Positions 1 through 6,107 of a stretch of 8,072 nt of DNA are shown here, piece after piece. Position 1 is the first letter of the stretch; each line of letters begins with the position of its first letter. This stretch comes from Planctomycetota bacterium (GTDB taxonomy: Bacteria; Planctomycetota; PLA2; JAEUHO01), in the NCBI GenBank assembly GCA_026647295.1, contig JAPKHB010000166.1:1-8072 (forward strand). Reading direction: 5' to 3'. A program made the position numbers and the translations under genes. The notes under the pieces are model-generated. The model was not told where the DNA came from, made no database searches, and saw only the letters and a list, made by a program, of their open reading frames with translations.

Positions 1-1294
1 GCCAGTCGTAGCCGAGCGCGGTGTAGGCGCCGAAGGTGCGAATGCCGTAGCCCGAGTCGTGCCGCACGACGTCGGCGCCGCCCTTGCCGTCGCCCACGAC
101 GAAGCGGTCGTCGAGCATCGCCGACAGGTAGGCGACGGCGCTCCGGCCGTACCTCGCGTCGCCGGTGGCGTGCCAGCCGGGGCCGTAGAGGGAGGAGGGC
201 GGGCGCAATTCGCCGGGCTTGTCGTGGAGCAGGTAGCCGAGCGCCCCGGGCACGCCCAGCGCGAGCAGCGAGCCCGCCGCGAGCGCGTCGACGCTGTAGT
301 ACTCGGTGCTCGCCCACTCGGCCGCGGGGATGTCGGTGGCGCTCGTGCCCGGCCACTCCCACTGGTCGCGGGCGCGAAAGTCGTCCCCGAGCGTGGCCAG
401 GTGCCAGGCGAGGTCCACCGCCCCGGCCGCCGCGCCCAGGTCGCCCAGGGCGATGGCCGCCGCCGCCCGCACCCAACCGTCCGGGGCCTTGAGGGCGCGC
501 CCGAGCAGCCCGCAGGCGCCCGGGTCGCGGCGCACGCCCATCAGGAGGGCCGCGCGCGCCGCACGGCCCATGCGGCCCGGCGGTCCGCCCTCGAGCGCGG
601 ACTCCACCTCGTGGCGTAGGAGGGCCGCCGCGGCGGGTCCGGCGGCCGCCAGCGCGGACAGGCCCGCGAAGGCCGCGGCGGCGTCGGGCCCGACGGCCTG
701 GTCCAGGGCGCGCGCCGCCGGGCGCGTGGCCTCCAGCACCTCGGCGAGCGCCGCGGGCTCCAGGTCCAGCGCGGCCGCGCCCGACGGCGTCGGCACGCGC
801 CCGACCTCGCGTTCGAGCACGGCGCGGACGAAGGCCTGCCCGCGCGCGGCGCACAGCGGCGCGACCCAGGCCGGATCCCGCGCGCCCAGGTGCCAGGCGA
901 GCGCGAGGGCCGCGGGCTCGGCGCGCGCGGCGGCCTGCGTGCGCAGGCGGGCGGCCAGGGCCGGGGCGGGGACGCCGGCGTCCGTGCCGCGCAGGGCGAG
1001 CCATCCGGCCACCTCCGCGTCGTACGGGAGCAGCGCCAGGGCCGCCGTGAGGGCGGCGTCGGGATCGGGCCGCCCCCGCGCTTCGAGCACGCGCCGGGCC
1101 GCCGCGAGGCGTTCGGAGGGCGCGGCCGCCGGGCGCGACACCAGCCCGAGGTCGCGCGCGAGGTCCCCCTCCTCGGCCCCAGCCGGTCCGGTCCCGCCCA
1201 CGAGGCCGAGCACGAGCAGCGCGAGCGGCACGCGCGCCCGCGCGCGGCGGCCGGGGGCCGGGGGGCGTGACGCCGGCGAACCTCCAACCGGCAC
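1..1294 (-). CDS. Secreted HEAT-like repeat protein, unknown function (3' part cut off by window edge)
   Basis: The frame reads through at least 431 codons and runs off the left edge, so the C-terminus is missing. I chose it because its composition is protein-like (hydrophobic signal, Trp/Tyr/Asp-rich C-terminal half); the two other minus-strand frames give Arg/Pro/Ser-rich nonsense. Starting at GTG 1294, residues 10-21 are Arg-rich, followed by a hydrophobic core (VPLALLVLGLVG, 22-33) and a likely signal-peptidase site after PAGA near residue 40; no lipobox Cys is seen. Residues about 60-300 are Ala/Leu-rich helices; the stretch around 262-296 (LKAPDGWVRAAAAIALGDLG) looks like a HEAT repeat. 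From about 300 on, the sequence becomes Tyr/Trp/Gly/Asp-rich (TEYYSVDALAAGSLLALG; YGPGWHATGDARYGRS) and may be a separate domain that I do not recognise. It follows cca by 28 bases, probably last or near last in the operon. GTG 1231 is an alternative start but would remove the basic n-region. Neither start has a good ribosome binding site. Confidence 0.72.
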   Translation of the reverse strand, partial: MPVGGSPASRPPAPGRRARARVPLALLVLGLVGGTGPAGAEEGDLARDLGLVSRPAAAPSERLAAARRVLEARGRPDPDAALTAALALLPYDAEVAGWLALRGTDAGVPAPALAARLRTQAAARAEPAALALAWHLGARDPAWVAPLCAARGQAFVRAVLEREVGRVPTPSGAAALDLEPAALAEVLEATRPAARALDQAVGPDAAAAFAGLSALAAAGPAAAALLRHEVESALEGGPPGRMGRAARAALLMGVRRDPGACGLLGRALKAPDGWVRAAAAIALGDLGAAAGAVDLAWHLATLGDDFRARDQWEWPGTSATDIPAAEWASTEYYSVDALAAGSLLALGVPGALGYLLHDKPGELRPPSSLYGPGWHATGDARYGRSAVAYLSAMLDDRFVVGDGKGGADVVRHDSGYGIRTFGAYTALGYDW

Positions 1295-1296
1295 CC

Positions 1297-1309
1297 GGGC
1301 GTAACGCCC
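1297..1309 (-). other. Small hairpin between cca and the HEAT-like gene
   Basis: GGGCG/CGCCC arms with a three-base loop lie in the 28-base gap, ending two bases upstream of GTG 1294 on the minus strand. No T-run follows, so it is not a normal terminator. It sits where a ribosome binding site would be expected and could either reduce initiation or act as an mRNA processing or stability element. The stem is seen in the sequence; its role is a guess. Confidence 0.3.
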
Positions 1310-1322
1310 CGAAGCGCTAGGG

Positions 1323-2729
1323 TCACGCCTTCGGCTCACGCGGCTCCTCTCCGGGGTCTGGCGGGAAGGTCTCAAGCACGCGCCGTGCCGCCTCGCCGGG
1401 CTCGTCCAGGCGGCCCTCGAGTTGTTCGTCGGCCACCCAGGCCAGGATGCGCCCGAGCCGGGGCCCGGGTCGATAGCCCAGGGCGAGCAGGTCGCGCCCC
1501 TGGAGCAACGGCGGGGGCAGGACGGGCCGGTTGGCGTAGCGCTCGAGTTCACCGTGCAGGAACTCGAGCACCTCCGTGGCCCCGTGGCTCGCGCCGCAGT
1601 CGGCCGCGTGCAGCGCCAGGTGCAGCGGGAAGTCGGCCTGGCCCAGGAAGCGGCGCAACGTGTTGGCGCGCATGCGCGGCGCCGACGCGATCCGGATGTG
1701 CTCGGCCACCAGCGCGCGCACCCGCTCGCGGGTGCGCCGCGAGGTGCGCAGGCGCTCGAGCACGCCCTCGGCCATCTCCGCGCCCAACTTGTCGTGCCCG
1801 AAGAATCGGATGCGCCCGCCCGGCTCGCGCACGTAGGTGGGCGGCTTGGCGACGTCGTGCAGGAGCGCCGCCCAATGCAGGTCGGCCGCGGCGTCGGCGT
1901 CGGTCCCCGGCGGCACCGCGAGGCCGTCGAGCACGAGGCACGTGTGGACGAACACGTCCCCTTCCGGGTGGTAGCGCGGCGGCTGGGGCACGCCGCAGAG
2001 CGCCTCGACCTCGGGCAGCACGACCGCGAGGAGTCCCGTCTCGCGCAGCAGCCGAAGCCCCCGCCCCCGGGCGTGGCAAAGGAGCTTGAGCAACTCGTCG
2101 CGGATCCGCTCGGCCGAGATCTCTCGCAGCAGCGGCGCGAGGTCGCCCATGGCCGCGCGCGTGCGGGGCTCCAGGGCGAAGCCGAGTTGCGCCGCCTGGC
2201 GGGCCGCGCGCAGGATGCGCAGGTGGTCCTCGCGAAAGCGCGCCTCGGGGTCGCCGATCGCGCGCACCAGGCGTGCGCGCAGGTCCTCGAGGCCGCCCAC
2301 GTGGTCGTGAACGACCCCGGTCTCCGGGTCCATGAACAGGCCGTTGACGGTGAAGTCCCGGCGGCGGGCGTCCCGCGGCGGGTCGCTGAAGCGCACCGCC
2401 TCGGGCCGACGCCCGTCCACGTACAGGCCGTCGTCGCGGAAGGTGGCCACCTCCACCTGCCCGGGCGCGCCGCCCGCCTCGGCGGGGACGACCGGAACCA
2501 CCAGCACCCCGAAGCGGGCGCCGACGGTCACGGCGCGCGCGAAGAGGGCCGCGCCCACCTCGGGCGGTGCCGAGGTGGCCACGTCGTAGTCGGCCGGGTC
2601 GCGCCCCAGCAACTCGTCGCGCACGGCGCCGCCGCACAGGAGGGCCTCGTGGCCCGCCGCGCGCAGCCGGCGCGCCACGCCGACGGCCTGGGCCCGGCGC
2701 TGCCGGGCGGCGGGGGAGAGCGCGCGCAT
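1323..2729 (-). CDS. cca: CCA tRNA nucleotidyltransferase (class II, with HD domain)
   Basis: 468 aa. Adds or repairs the 3' CCA tail of tRNAs without a nucleic acid template, in the cytoplasm. The N-terminal nucleotidyltransferase head has CGGAVRDELLG (32-42), then the metal-binding pair D47/D49 in DYDVATS. The flexible-loop region is followed by RRDFTVNGLFMDP (123-135) and the nucleotide-selecting EDxxR motif as EDHLR (167-171), leading into ILRAARQAAQLGF. The helical neck and body follow. An HD-type domain is suggested by H262, H291-D292 (ALLHDVAKPPT) and H312-D313, as in HD-containing CCA enzymes where this domain has phosphohydrolase activity. Start is ATG 2729, 12 bases after the transglutaminase stop. 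The upstream sequence has only a weak GGCGAC-like binding site, so translation is probably coupled to the gene before it. Class II also contains poly(A) polymerases and CC- or A-adding enzymes; the RRD and EDHLR motifs fit a CCA enzyme, but specificity cannot be proven by eye. Confidence 0.93.
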   Translation of the reverse strand: MRALSPAARQRRAQAVGVARRLRAAGHEALLCGGAVRDELLGRDPADYDVATSAPPEVGAALFARAVTVGARFGVLVVPVVPAEAGGAPGQVEVATFRDDGLYVDGRRPEAVRFSDPPRDARRRDFTVNGLFMDPETGVVHDHVGGLEDLRARLVRAIGDPEARFREDHLRILRAARQAAQLGFALEPRTRAAMGDLAPLLREISAERIRDELLKLLCHARGRGLRLLRETGLLAVVLPEVEALCGVPQPPRYHPEGDVFVHTCLVLDGLAVPPGTDADAAADLHWAALLHDVAKPPTYVREPGGRIRFFGHDKLGAEMAEGVLERLRTSRRTRERVRALVAEHIRIASAPRMRANTLRRFLGQADFPLHLALHAADCGASHGATEVLEFLHGELERYANRPVLPPPLLQGRDLLALGYRPGPRLGRILAWVADEQLEGRLDEPGEAARRVLETFPPDPGEEPREPKA

Positions 2730-2741
2730 GTCGCCGCGAGT

Positions 2742-4916
2742 CTACGAGGGCCGGCCGGCCGGCGGACGGGCGAGCGCCGCCTCGAGGCGTACGAGCGCCT
2801 CGCGGTCGCCCGCCGCGGCCCCGGCCCCCGGCCCGTAGCGCTCGGCCGCGGCGCTCGCGGTGAGGCGGGCGAAGGGTCCTGCGGCGCCCGGCAGGCGCGT
2901 GCCGACCTCGGCGGCGAACTCGCCGAGCGTCTGGCTGCGGCCCCGCACGAGGCCGCGCCGGGCGAGGAGGCGCAGCGCGCGCCCGTAGGGGCCGCGGGGG
3001 GGCGGGCCCCCGGCCGGGGCCACGCGGCGTCGCGTGGCGCGCCGGCCGCGCACCCCCGCCACGAACAGGCCCAGGAGGACCGGGCCCCACCAGCCCACGT
3101 AGCCGCCCCGGGGTCCGTAGGCGAACTCCTGCGCCCCCCGCGCGCCCCCGCCCAGCCACGCGCCGGCCCGCGCCATGAGACGCCGCCATTGGCCCGCGTC
3201 GTGGTCGAGCAGCGAGAACGGATCCTCGGGGCCGGGCCGCGCGCGGCCCCCTTCGCCCGTGAGGGTGTCCGCGTCGATCGCCCGGCGGTCGGGCGGCGTC
3301 GGGTTGAGCGGGACCCAACCCACGCCGTCCAGGAACATCTCGGTCCAGGCGTGGTAGTGCGAGCCGCGCAGGAGGAGCAGGGCGTGCTGCTCCTGGAGGT
3401 CGCCGCCCCAGAAGCCGCGCGCGTAGCGCGTGGGATGGCCGAGCGCCCGCAGCAGGAGGCACAGCGCCTGCGCGTAGCAGGCGCAGTGGCCGCGCCGGAC
3501 GCGGGTCAGGAAGTCCACGACGCGGTCGCGCTCGTCGAGGTCCGGCAGCGCCAGCGTGTACACGAAGGGCGGCGCCTTGAGCCAGGCTTCGAGCCGGCGC
3601 GCCCGGCGCCAGGGGTCCGTCTCGGCCCCGACGACCTGCTCGGCCAGGCGACGGAGCACGGCGCGGCTGCGCGCGGGCACCTGCAAGTAGGTCGGCCCGA
3701 GCGGGCATACGGCCGTGTCGCTGCGGCGGCCCTCGAGCCGCGCGTCCTGGGTGGGCAAGGGGAGGCACTCGGCCACGACCACGTCGCCGGCCTCGAACGT
3801 GCCGTCGACCTCAAGGGTCTCGTTGCCCGTGCGCTCCACCCGCAGCCCCTCGAGCACGCGCCCCGCGCGCCGCACGCACAGGCGCAGCACCTCGGGCAGG
3901 AGGTACAGGCGCCGGTGGCCGCCGCGCAGCACCGTGATCTCGAGCCGGCGCAGCGCGGCGCCCGCGGGCACCGGGGCCAGCGGCACCCACCCGTCGGTGC
4001 GGCCGTCGTGCGCGTCCAGGTAGCGGCGCGGCGCGCGCCCGTGGCTCACCGTGTCGTTGAGCGCGCCGTTGGGGTGGAAGTAGTCGTGCACGTTGTCGCG
4101 CAGGTACAGCGGTGGCGGGCCGCCCGCGCGGTCGGGCTCGCGCACCTCGAACCACGGCGTGAGGTCGCGCTGGACCTCCGCCACCGCGCCGAACGCCACG
4201 CCCGTGACCGGGCCGCCCGGCCCCGTGCGCAGCACGGTGGGCTCGGCGCCGGCCTCGACCTCGTCCGCGTCGGCCGCCGCACCGGGGAGGGCCGCCGGCC
4301 GGGCCAGGGGGTCGGGGCGGCCGCGCGGGGCGAGGCGGGGCACCAGGAGGTAGGCCCCCAGGCCGAGCGGGAAGCCCAGGAGCAGCACCCCCAGGAGGGG
4401 CGTGAACCAGGCGCGGGCCGGGGTCGGGGCCGAGGCCCGGCCGCCCAGCCGTTCGCCGGCCAGGAGGGCCAGCGCCAGCGCCGCGACGTACCCCGTGCCG
4501 AGCAGTGCGTCCGCCGGCCCCCGGGCGAGGATCCCGGCTCCGGCCACGTGCAGCGCCGAGAGGAGCAGGCCCACGAAGCCGGCCCCGGGCCCCCGGGCCG
4601 CCAGGTGCAGCAGCGTCTGCACGGCGCACGCGCCCTCGAGGATCCCGCGCAACGCGAGCGGGCCGCCCGCGGCCAGGCGCTGGGAGAGCAGCGCGAGGAG
4701 CAGCGCCAGCAGCACCGTCGCGGCCGGCCGCACCAGTCGCGGCGTGAGCACGCCCCGGTCCTCCGAGCCCAGCAGGAGGCGCAGCCCGAGGGCCACCAGC
4801 CAGGCGTGGACGAAGGGGGCCGGCAGGAGGTCGGCCCGCGCCGCCATCCAGAGGGCGAGCCCCTCGGCGGGCGCAGCCGCCAGCACGCGCAGCACGTGGC
4901 GTCGGCGCGGGCTCAC
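2742..4916 (-). CDS. TgpA-like membrane transglutaminase (DUF3488-transglutaminase-DUF4129)
   Basis: 724 aa from GTG 4916. The N-terminal half has about five to six membrane helices (roughly 31-50, 61-82, 90-108, 112-131, 136-154, 170-193), like the TgpA/DUF3488 region. An extracytoplasmic segment and the papain-like transglutaminase core follow. The core shows GHCACYAQALCLLLRALG (476-493) with presumed nucleophile C478, and YHAWTEMFLDGVGW (521-534) with H522. The third triad position reads PLNPTPP, so N538 stands where Asp is usual. A further helix at about 605-622 precedes a cytoplasmic DUF4129-like tail (SQTLGEFAAEVG at 661-672; AERYG at 691-695). Pseudomonas TgpA is an essential inner-membrane protein with a periplasmic transglutaminase domain; substrates of this group are largely unknown. 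The start overlaps the DUF58 stop as GTGA and has a GAGGGG six bases upstream, so the pair is translationally coupled. A longer upstream extension to 5033 is Arg-rich out-of-frame DUF58 sequence and is rejected. Family call firm; catalytic competence open. Confidence 0.9.
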   Translation of the reverse strand: MSPRRRHVLRVLAAAPAEGLALWMAARADLLPAPFVHAWLVALGLRLLLGSEDRGVLTPRLVRPAATVLLALLLALLSQRLAAGGPLALRGILEGACAVQTLLHLAARGPGAGFVGLLLSALHVAGAGILARGPADALLGTGYVAALALALLAGERLGGRASAPTPARAWFTPLLGVLLLGFPLGLGAYLLVPRLAPRGRPDPLARPAALPGAAADADEVEAGAEPTVLRTGPGGPVTGVAFGAVAEVQRDLTPWFEVREPDRAGGPPPLYLRDNVHDYFHPNGALNDTVSHGRAPRRYLDAHDGRTDGWVPLAPVPAGAALRRLEITVLRGGHRRLYLLPEVLRLCVRRAGRVLEGLRVERTGNETLEVDGTFEAGDVVVAECLPLPTQDARLEGRRSDTAVCPLGPTYLQVPARSRAVLRRLAEQVVGAETDPWRRARRLEAWLKAPPFVYTLALPDLDERDRVVDFLTRVRRGHCACYAQALCLLLRALGHPTRYARGFWGGDLQEQHALLLLRGSHYHAWTEMFLDGVGWVPLNPTPPDRRAIDADTLTGEGGRARPGPEDPFSLLDHDAGQWRRLMARAGAWLGGGARGAQEFAYGPRGGYVGWWGPVLLGLFVAGVRGRRATRRRVAPAGGPPPRGPYGRALRLLARRGLVRGRSQTLGEFAAEVGTRLPGAAGPFARLTASAAAERYGPGAGAAAGDREALVRLEAALARPPAGRPS
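2988..3006 (+). other. G-quadruplex-forming motif inside the transglutaminase gene
   Basis: On the plus strand, G-runs of 4, 7 and 3 (2988-2991, 2996-3002, 3004-3006) can supply four GGG tracts with short loops if the seven-run is split; another GGGG lies at 3016-3019. This is the template strand of the gene. The region encodes the Pro/Gly-rich linker between the last membrane helix and the DUF4129-like tail, so codon choice for proline and glycine may explain it entirely. Confidence 0.4.
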
Positions 4917-5995
4917 GAAAGGCCCCTCACGTAGCGGCGGATGCCGGGCTGGTCGGCGCGCAGCACCGTCACGACGGCACCGGCAACCCGCAGGGCGCGC
5001 GCCACGCGCGGCTCGGGCCCGGTGGCCACCCACAGCACCGCGGGCGGGCGCGGTCCGCCCAGACGGGCGCGGGCGGCCCGCAGCGGTTGGCGCCCCCGCC
5101 GGGGCCGGACCAGGGCCAGCCGGGCGAGCGGCGCAGCGGGCGGCGGCGGCGCGCGGCCCACCGGCCGGTCCTGTCCGTCACCCAGCACGAGGTGGGCGGG
5201 CAGCCCGAGCCCGCGGCACTCGCGCAGCACCGTCGCCGCCACGCTCACGGCCCGCTCGAAGGCGGCGGGCGGCCCGCGGCCCGGGCCCAGCACGACGAGG
5301 AGTTCGCGCCCGGGCTCGGCGCGCCACTGGGTGCGCACCAGGACGCCGCGTCGGGCGCTGCTCTTCCAGTGCAGGCGGCGCGGGTCGTCCCCGGGCCGGA
5401 ACTCCTGCACCCCGTACAACTCCTCGGCCCCCCGGGTGTGCGCCGCGGCGCGCGCGCGGTGCCGGGGTCCGCGCAGGTGCTCGCGCAGCCGCAGCGTCGC
5501 GCGGCCCTCGCGCGGCAACACCAGCGTCTCGTCCGGCAGCGGCACCTGGACGCGGGCCTCGAAGAGCCCGAAGGGGTAGCGGCTCGCCACCTCGACCGCG
5601 CCCAGGCGGTGGCGGCCGCGGCGCGGGAACGTGACCGCAAGCGCCGCCCCGACCGAGCCGCCTCCCGGTACGGGGCCGAGTTCGAGGTCCGCGGGCGCGG
5701 GCCGCAGGCCGCGCGGCTCGCATTCGGAGAGCCGGAGTCCCACCGCTGGCGGGCCGCGGCCCCGGGCGACCTGGTAGCCGATCGGGGTGGGCCGGCCGAC
5801 CCGCGCGCGGGCCGGGAGCCGGCGGAGCACCGCGAGTCCGCGCACGTTGCGGCGCGCGAGCCCGTAGGCGACCCCGACCCCGCCGAGGCTCAAGCAGGCC
5901 AGCAGGAGGAGCAGGTTCTCCCCCAGCGACCAGACCGTGAGGGCGAACACGCCCAGGAAGAGGAGGTGCACCCCTCCCTGCGGCGTGGGCCTCAC
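4913..5995 (-). CDS. DUF58 family membrane protein
   Basis: 360 aa from GTG 5995. It opens VRPTPQGG, the common MRPT-start of DUF58 proteins, followed by two hydrophobic segments (about 8-22 and 26-45: LLFLGVFALTVWS; NLLLLLACLSLGGVGVA), then LARRNVRGL. The hallmark DUF58 motif is clear at 196-217 (VQEFRPGDDPRRLHWKSSAR). The part after it, where relatives usually carry a beta-strand ending in Asp (vWA-like, VLDxS), reads ELLVVLGPGRG, so the usual Asp is replaced. The molecular function of DUF58 proteins is not established; they are regularly encoded next to MoxR ATPases and TgpA-like transglutaminases. It appears to be the first gene of the minus-strand operon, and its TGA overlaps the next GTG. 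The start has no well-spaced binding site (GGAG lies only one base upstream). GTG 6046 would add a Pro-rich extension and fits the family less well; extension to 6229 would overlap the divergent gene. Confidence 0.9.
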   Translation of the reverse strand: MRPTPQGGVHLLFLGVFALTVWSLGENLLLLLACLSLGGVGVAYGLARRNVRGLAVLRRLPARARVGRPTPIGYQVARGRGPPAVGLRLSECEPRGLRPAPADLELGPVPGGGSVGAALAVTFPRRGRHRLGAVEVASRYPFGLFEARVQVPLPDETLVLPREGRATLRLREHLRGPRHRARAAAHTRGAEELYGVQEFRPGDDPRRLHWKSSARRGVLVRTQWRAEPGRELLVVLGPGRGPPAAFERAVSVAATVLRECRGLGLPAHLVLGDGQDRPVGRAPPPPAAPLARLALVRPRRGRQPLRAARARLGGPRPPAVLWVATGPEPRVARALRVAGAVVTVLRADQPGIRRYVRGLS

Positions 5996-6023
5996 GCTCC
6001 GCCCGCGGGTGCGGCCCGAGGCA

Positions 6024-6043
6024 GGGGCGGGGGCGGGGGGCGG
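6024..6043 (+). other. G-run tract in the divergent promoter region
   Basis: Runs of 4, 5, 6 and 2 G are separated by single C bases on the plus strand. Only three runs reach three Gs, so it is a near-miss for a standard four-tract G-quadruplex and would need a vacancy or two-layer form. It becomes a C-rich untranslated leader on the DUF58 mRNA if transcription starts near the TATACT at 6053-6058. Confidence 0.35.
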
Positions 6044-6052
6044 CACGCCCGG

Positions 6053-6058
6053 AGTATA
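6053..6058 (-). promoter_or_regulatory. Possible -10 element (TATACT) for the DUF58 operon
   Basis: Read on the minus strand the hexamer is TATACT, one mismatch from TATAAT, 57 bases ahead of the GTG at 5995. It lies in one of the few AT-richer spots of the window. The same bases give TATACG on the plus strand (6055-6060), about 47 bases ahead of GTG 6108, because GTATAC at 6054-6059 is a palindrome. No convincing -35 box is seen at 16-18 bases for either direction, so the call is tentative. Confidence 0.35.
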
Positions 6059-6070
6059 CGACCCGCAAGG

Positions 6071-6104
6071 GGCCGGGTTCGCCGGCCAAGGCAGGTAGGC
6101 TGCC
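6071..6104 (+). promoter_or_regulatory. Two tandem hairpins in the leader of the 6108 gene
   Basis: Hairpin one has arms GGCCGG/CCGGCC (6071-6076 and 6082-6087) with a five-base loop. Hairpin two has arms GGCAG/CTGCC (6090-6094 and 6100-6104) with loop GTAGG. The only binding-site-like sequence before the GTG, TAGG, lies in the second loop, about eight bases from the start codon. The stems are visible; an effect on translation is inference. Confidence 0.4.
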
Positions 6105-6107
6105 CGC

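Noticed and set aside
541..1326. Minus-strand frame starting with GTG overlapping the cca stop (GTGA)
   Set aside because: The overlap looks attractive, but the product is Arg/Pro/Ser-rich without a signal peptide, while the neighbouring frame gives a sensible secreted protein. I see no sign of a frameshift joining them.
1549..3768. Minus-strand frame of 739 codons over cca and the transglutaminase gene
   Set aside because: Shadow frame: Arg/Pro/Gly-rich and in a different frame from the motif-bearing genes.
3360..4840. Recurring CAGGAGG-like motif on the plus strand
   Set aside because: It looks like scattered ribosome binding sites or a repeat, but on the minus strand it is CTC CTG, consecutive Leu codons in membrane helices and other hydrophobic stretches.
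1422..4934. Open plus-strand frame of 1170 codons, antisense to cca and the transglutaminase gene
   Set aside because: Its product is Arg/Ala/Gly/His/Gln-rich with no family motif, and it runs opposite to two genes with clear signatures. In sequence this GC-rich, stop codons are rare in antisense frames, so length means little.
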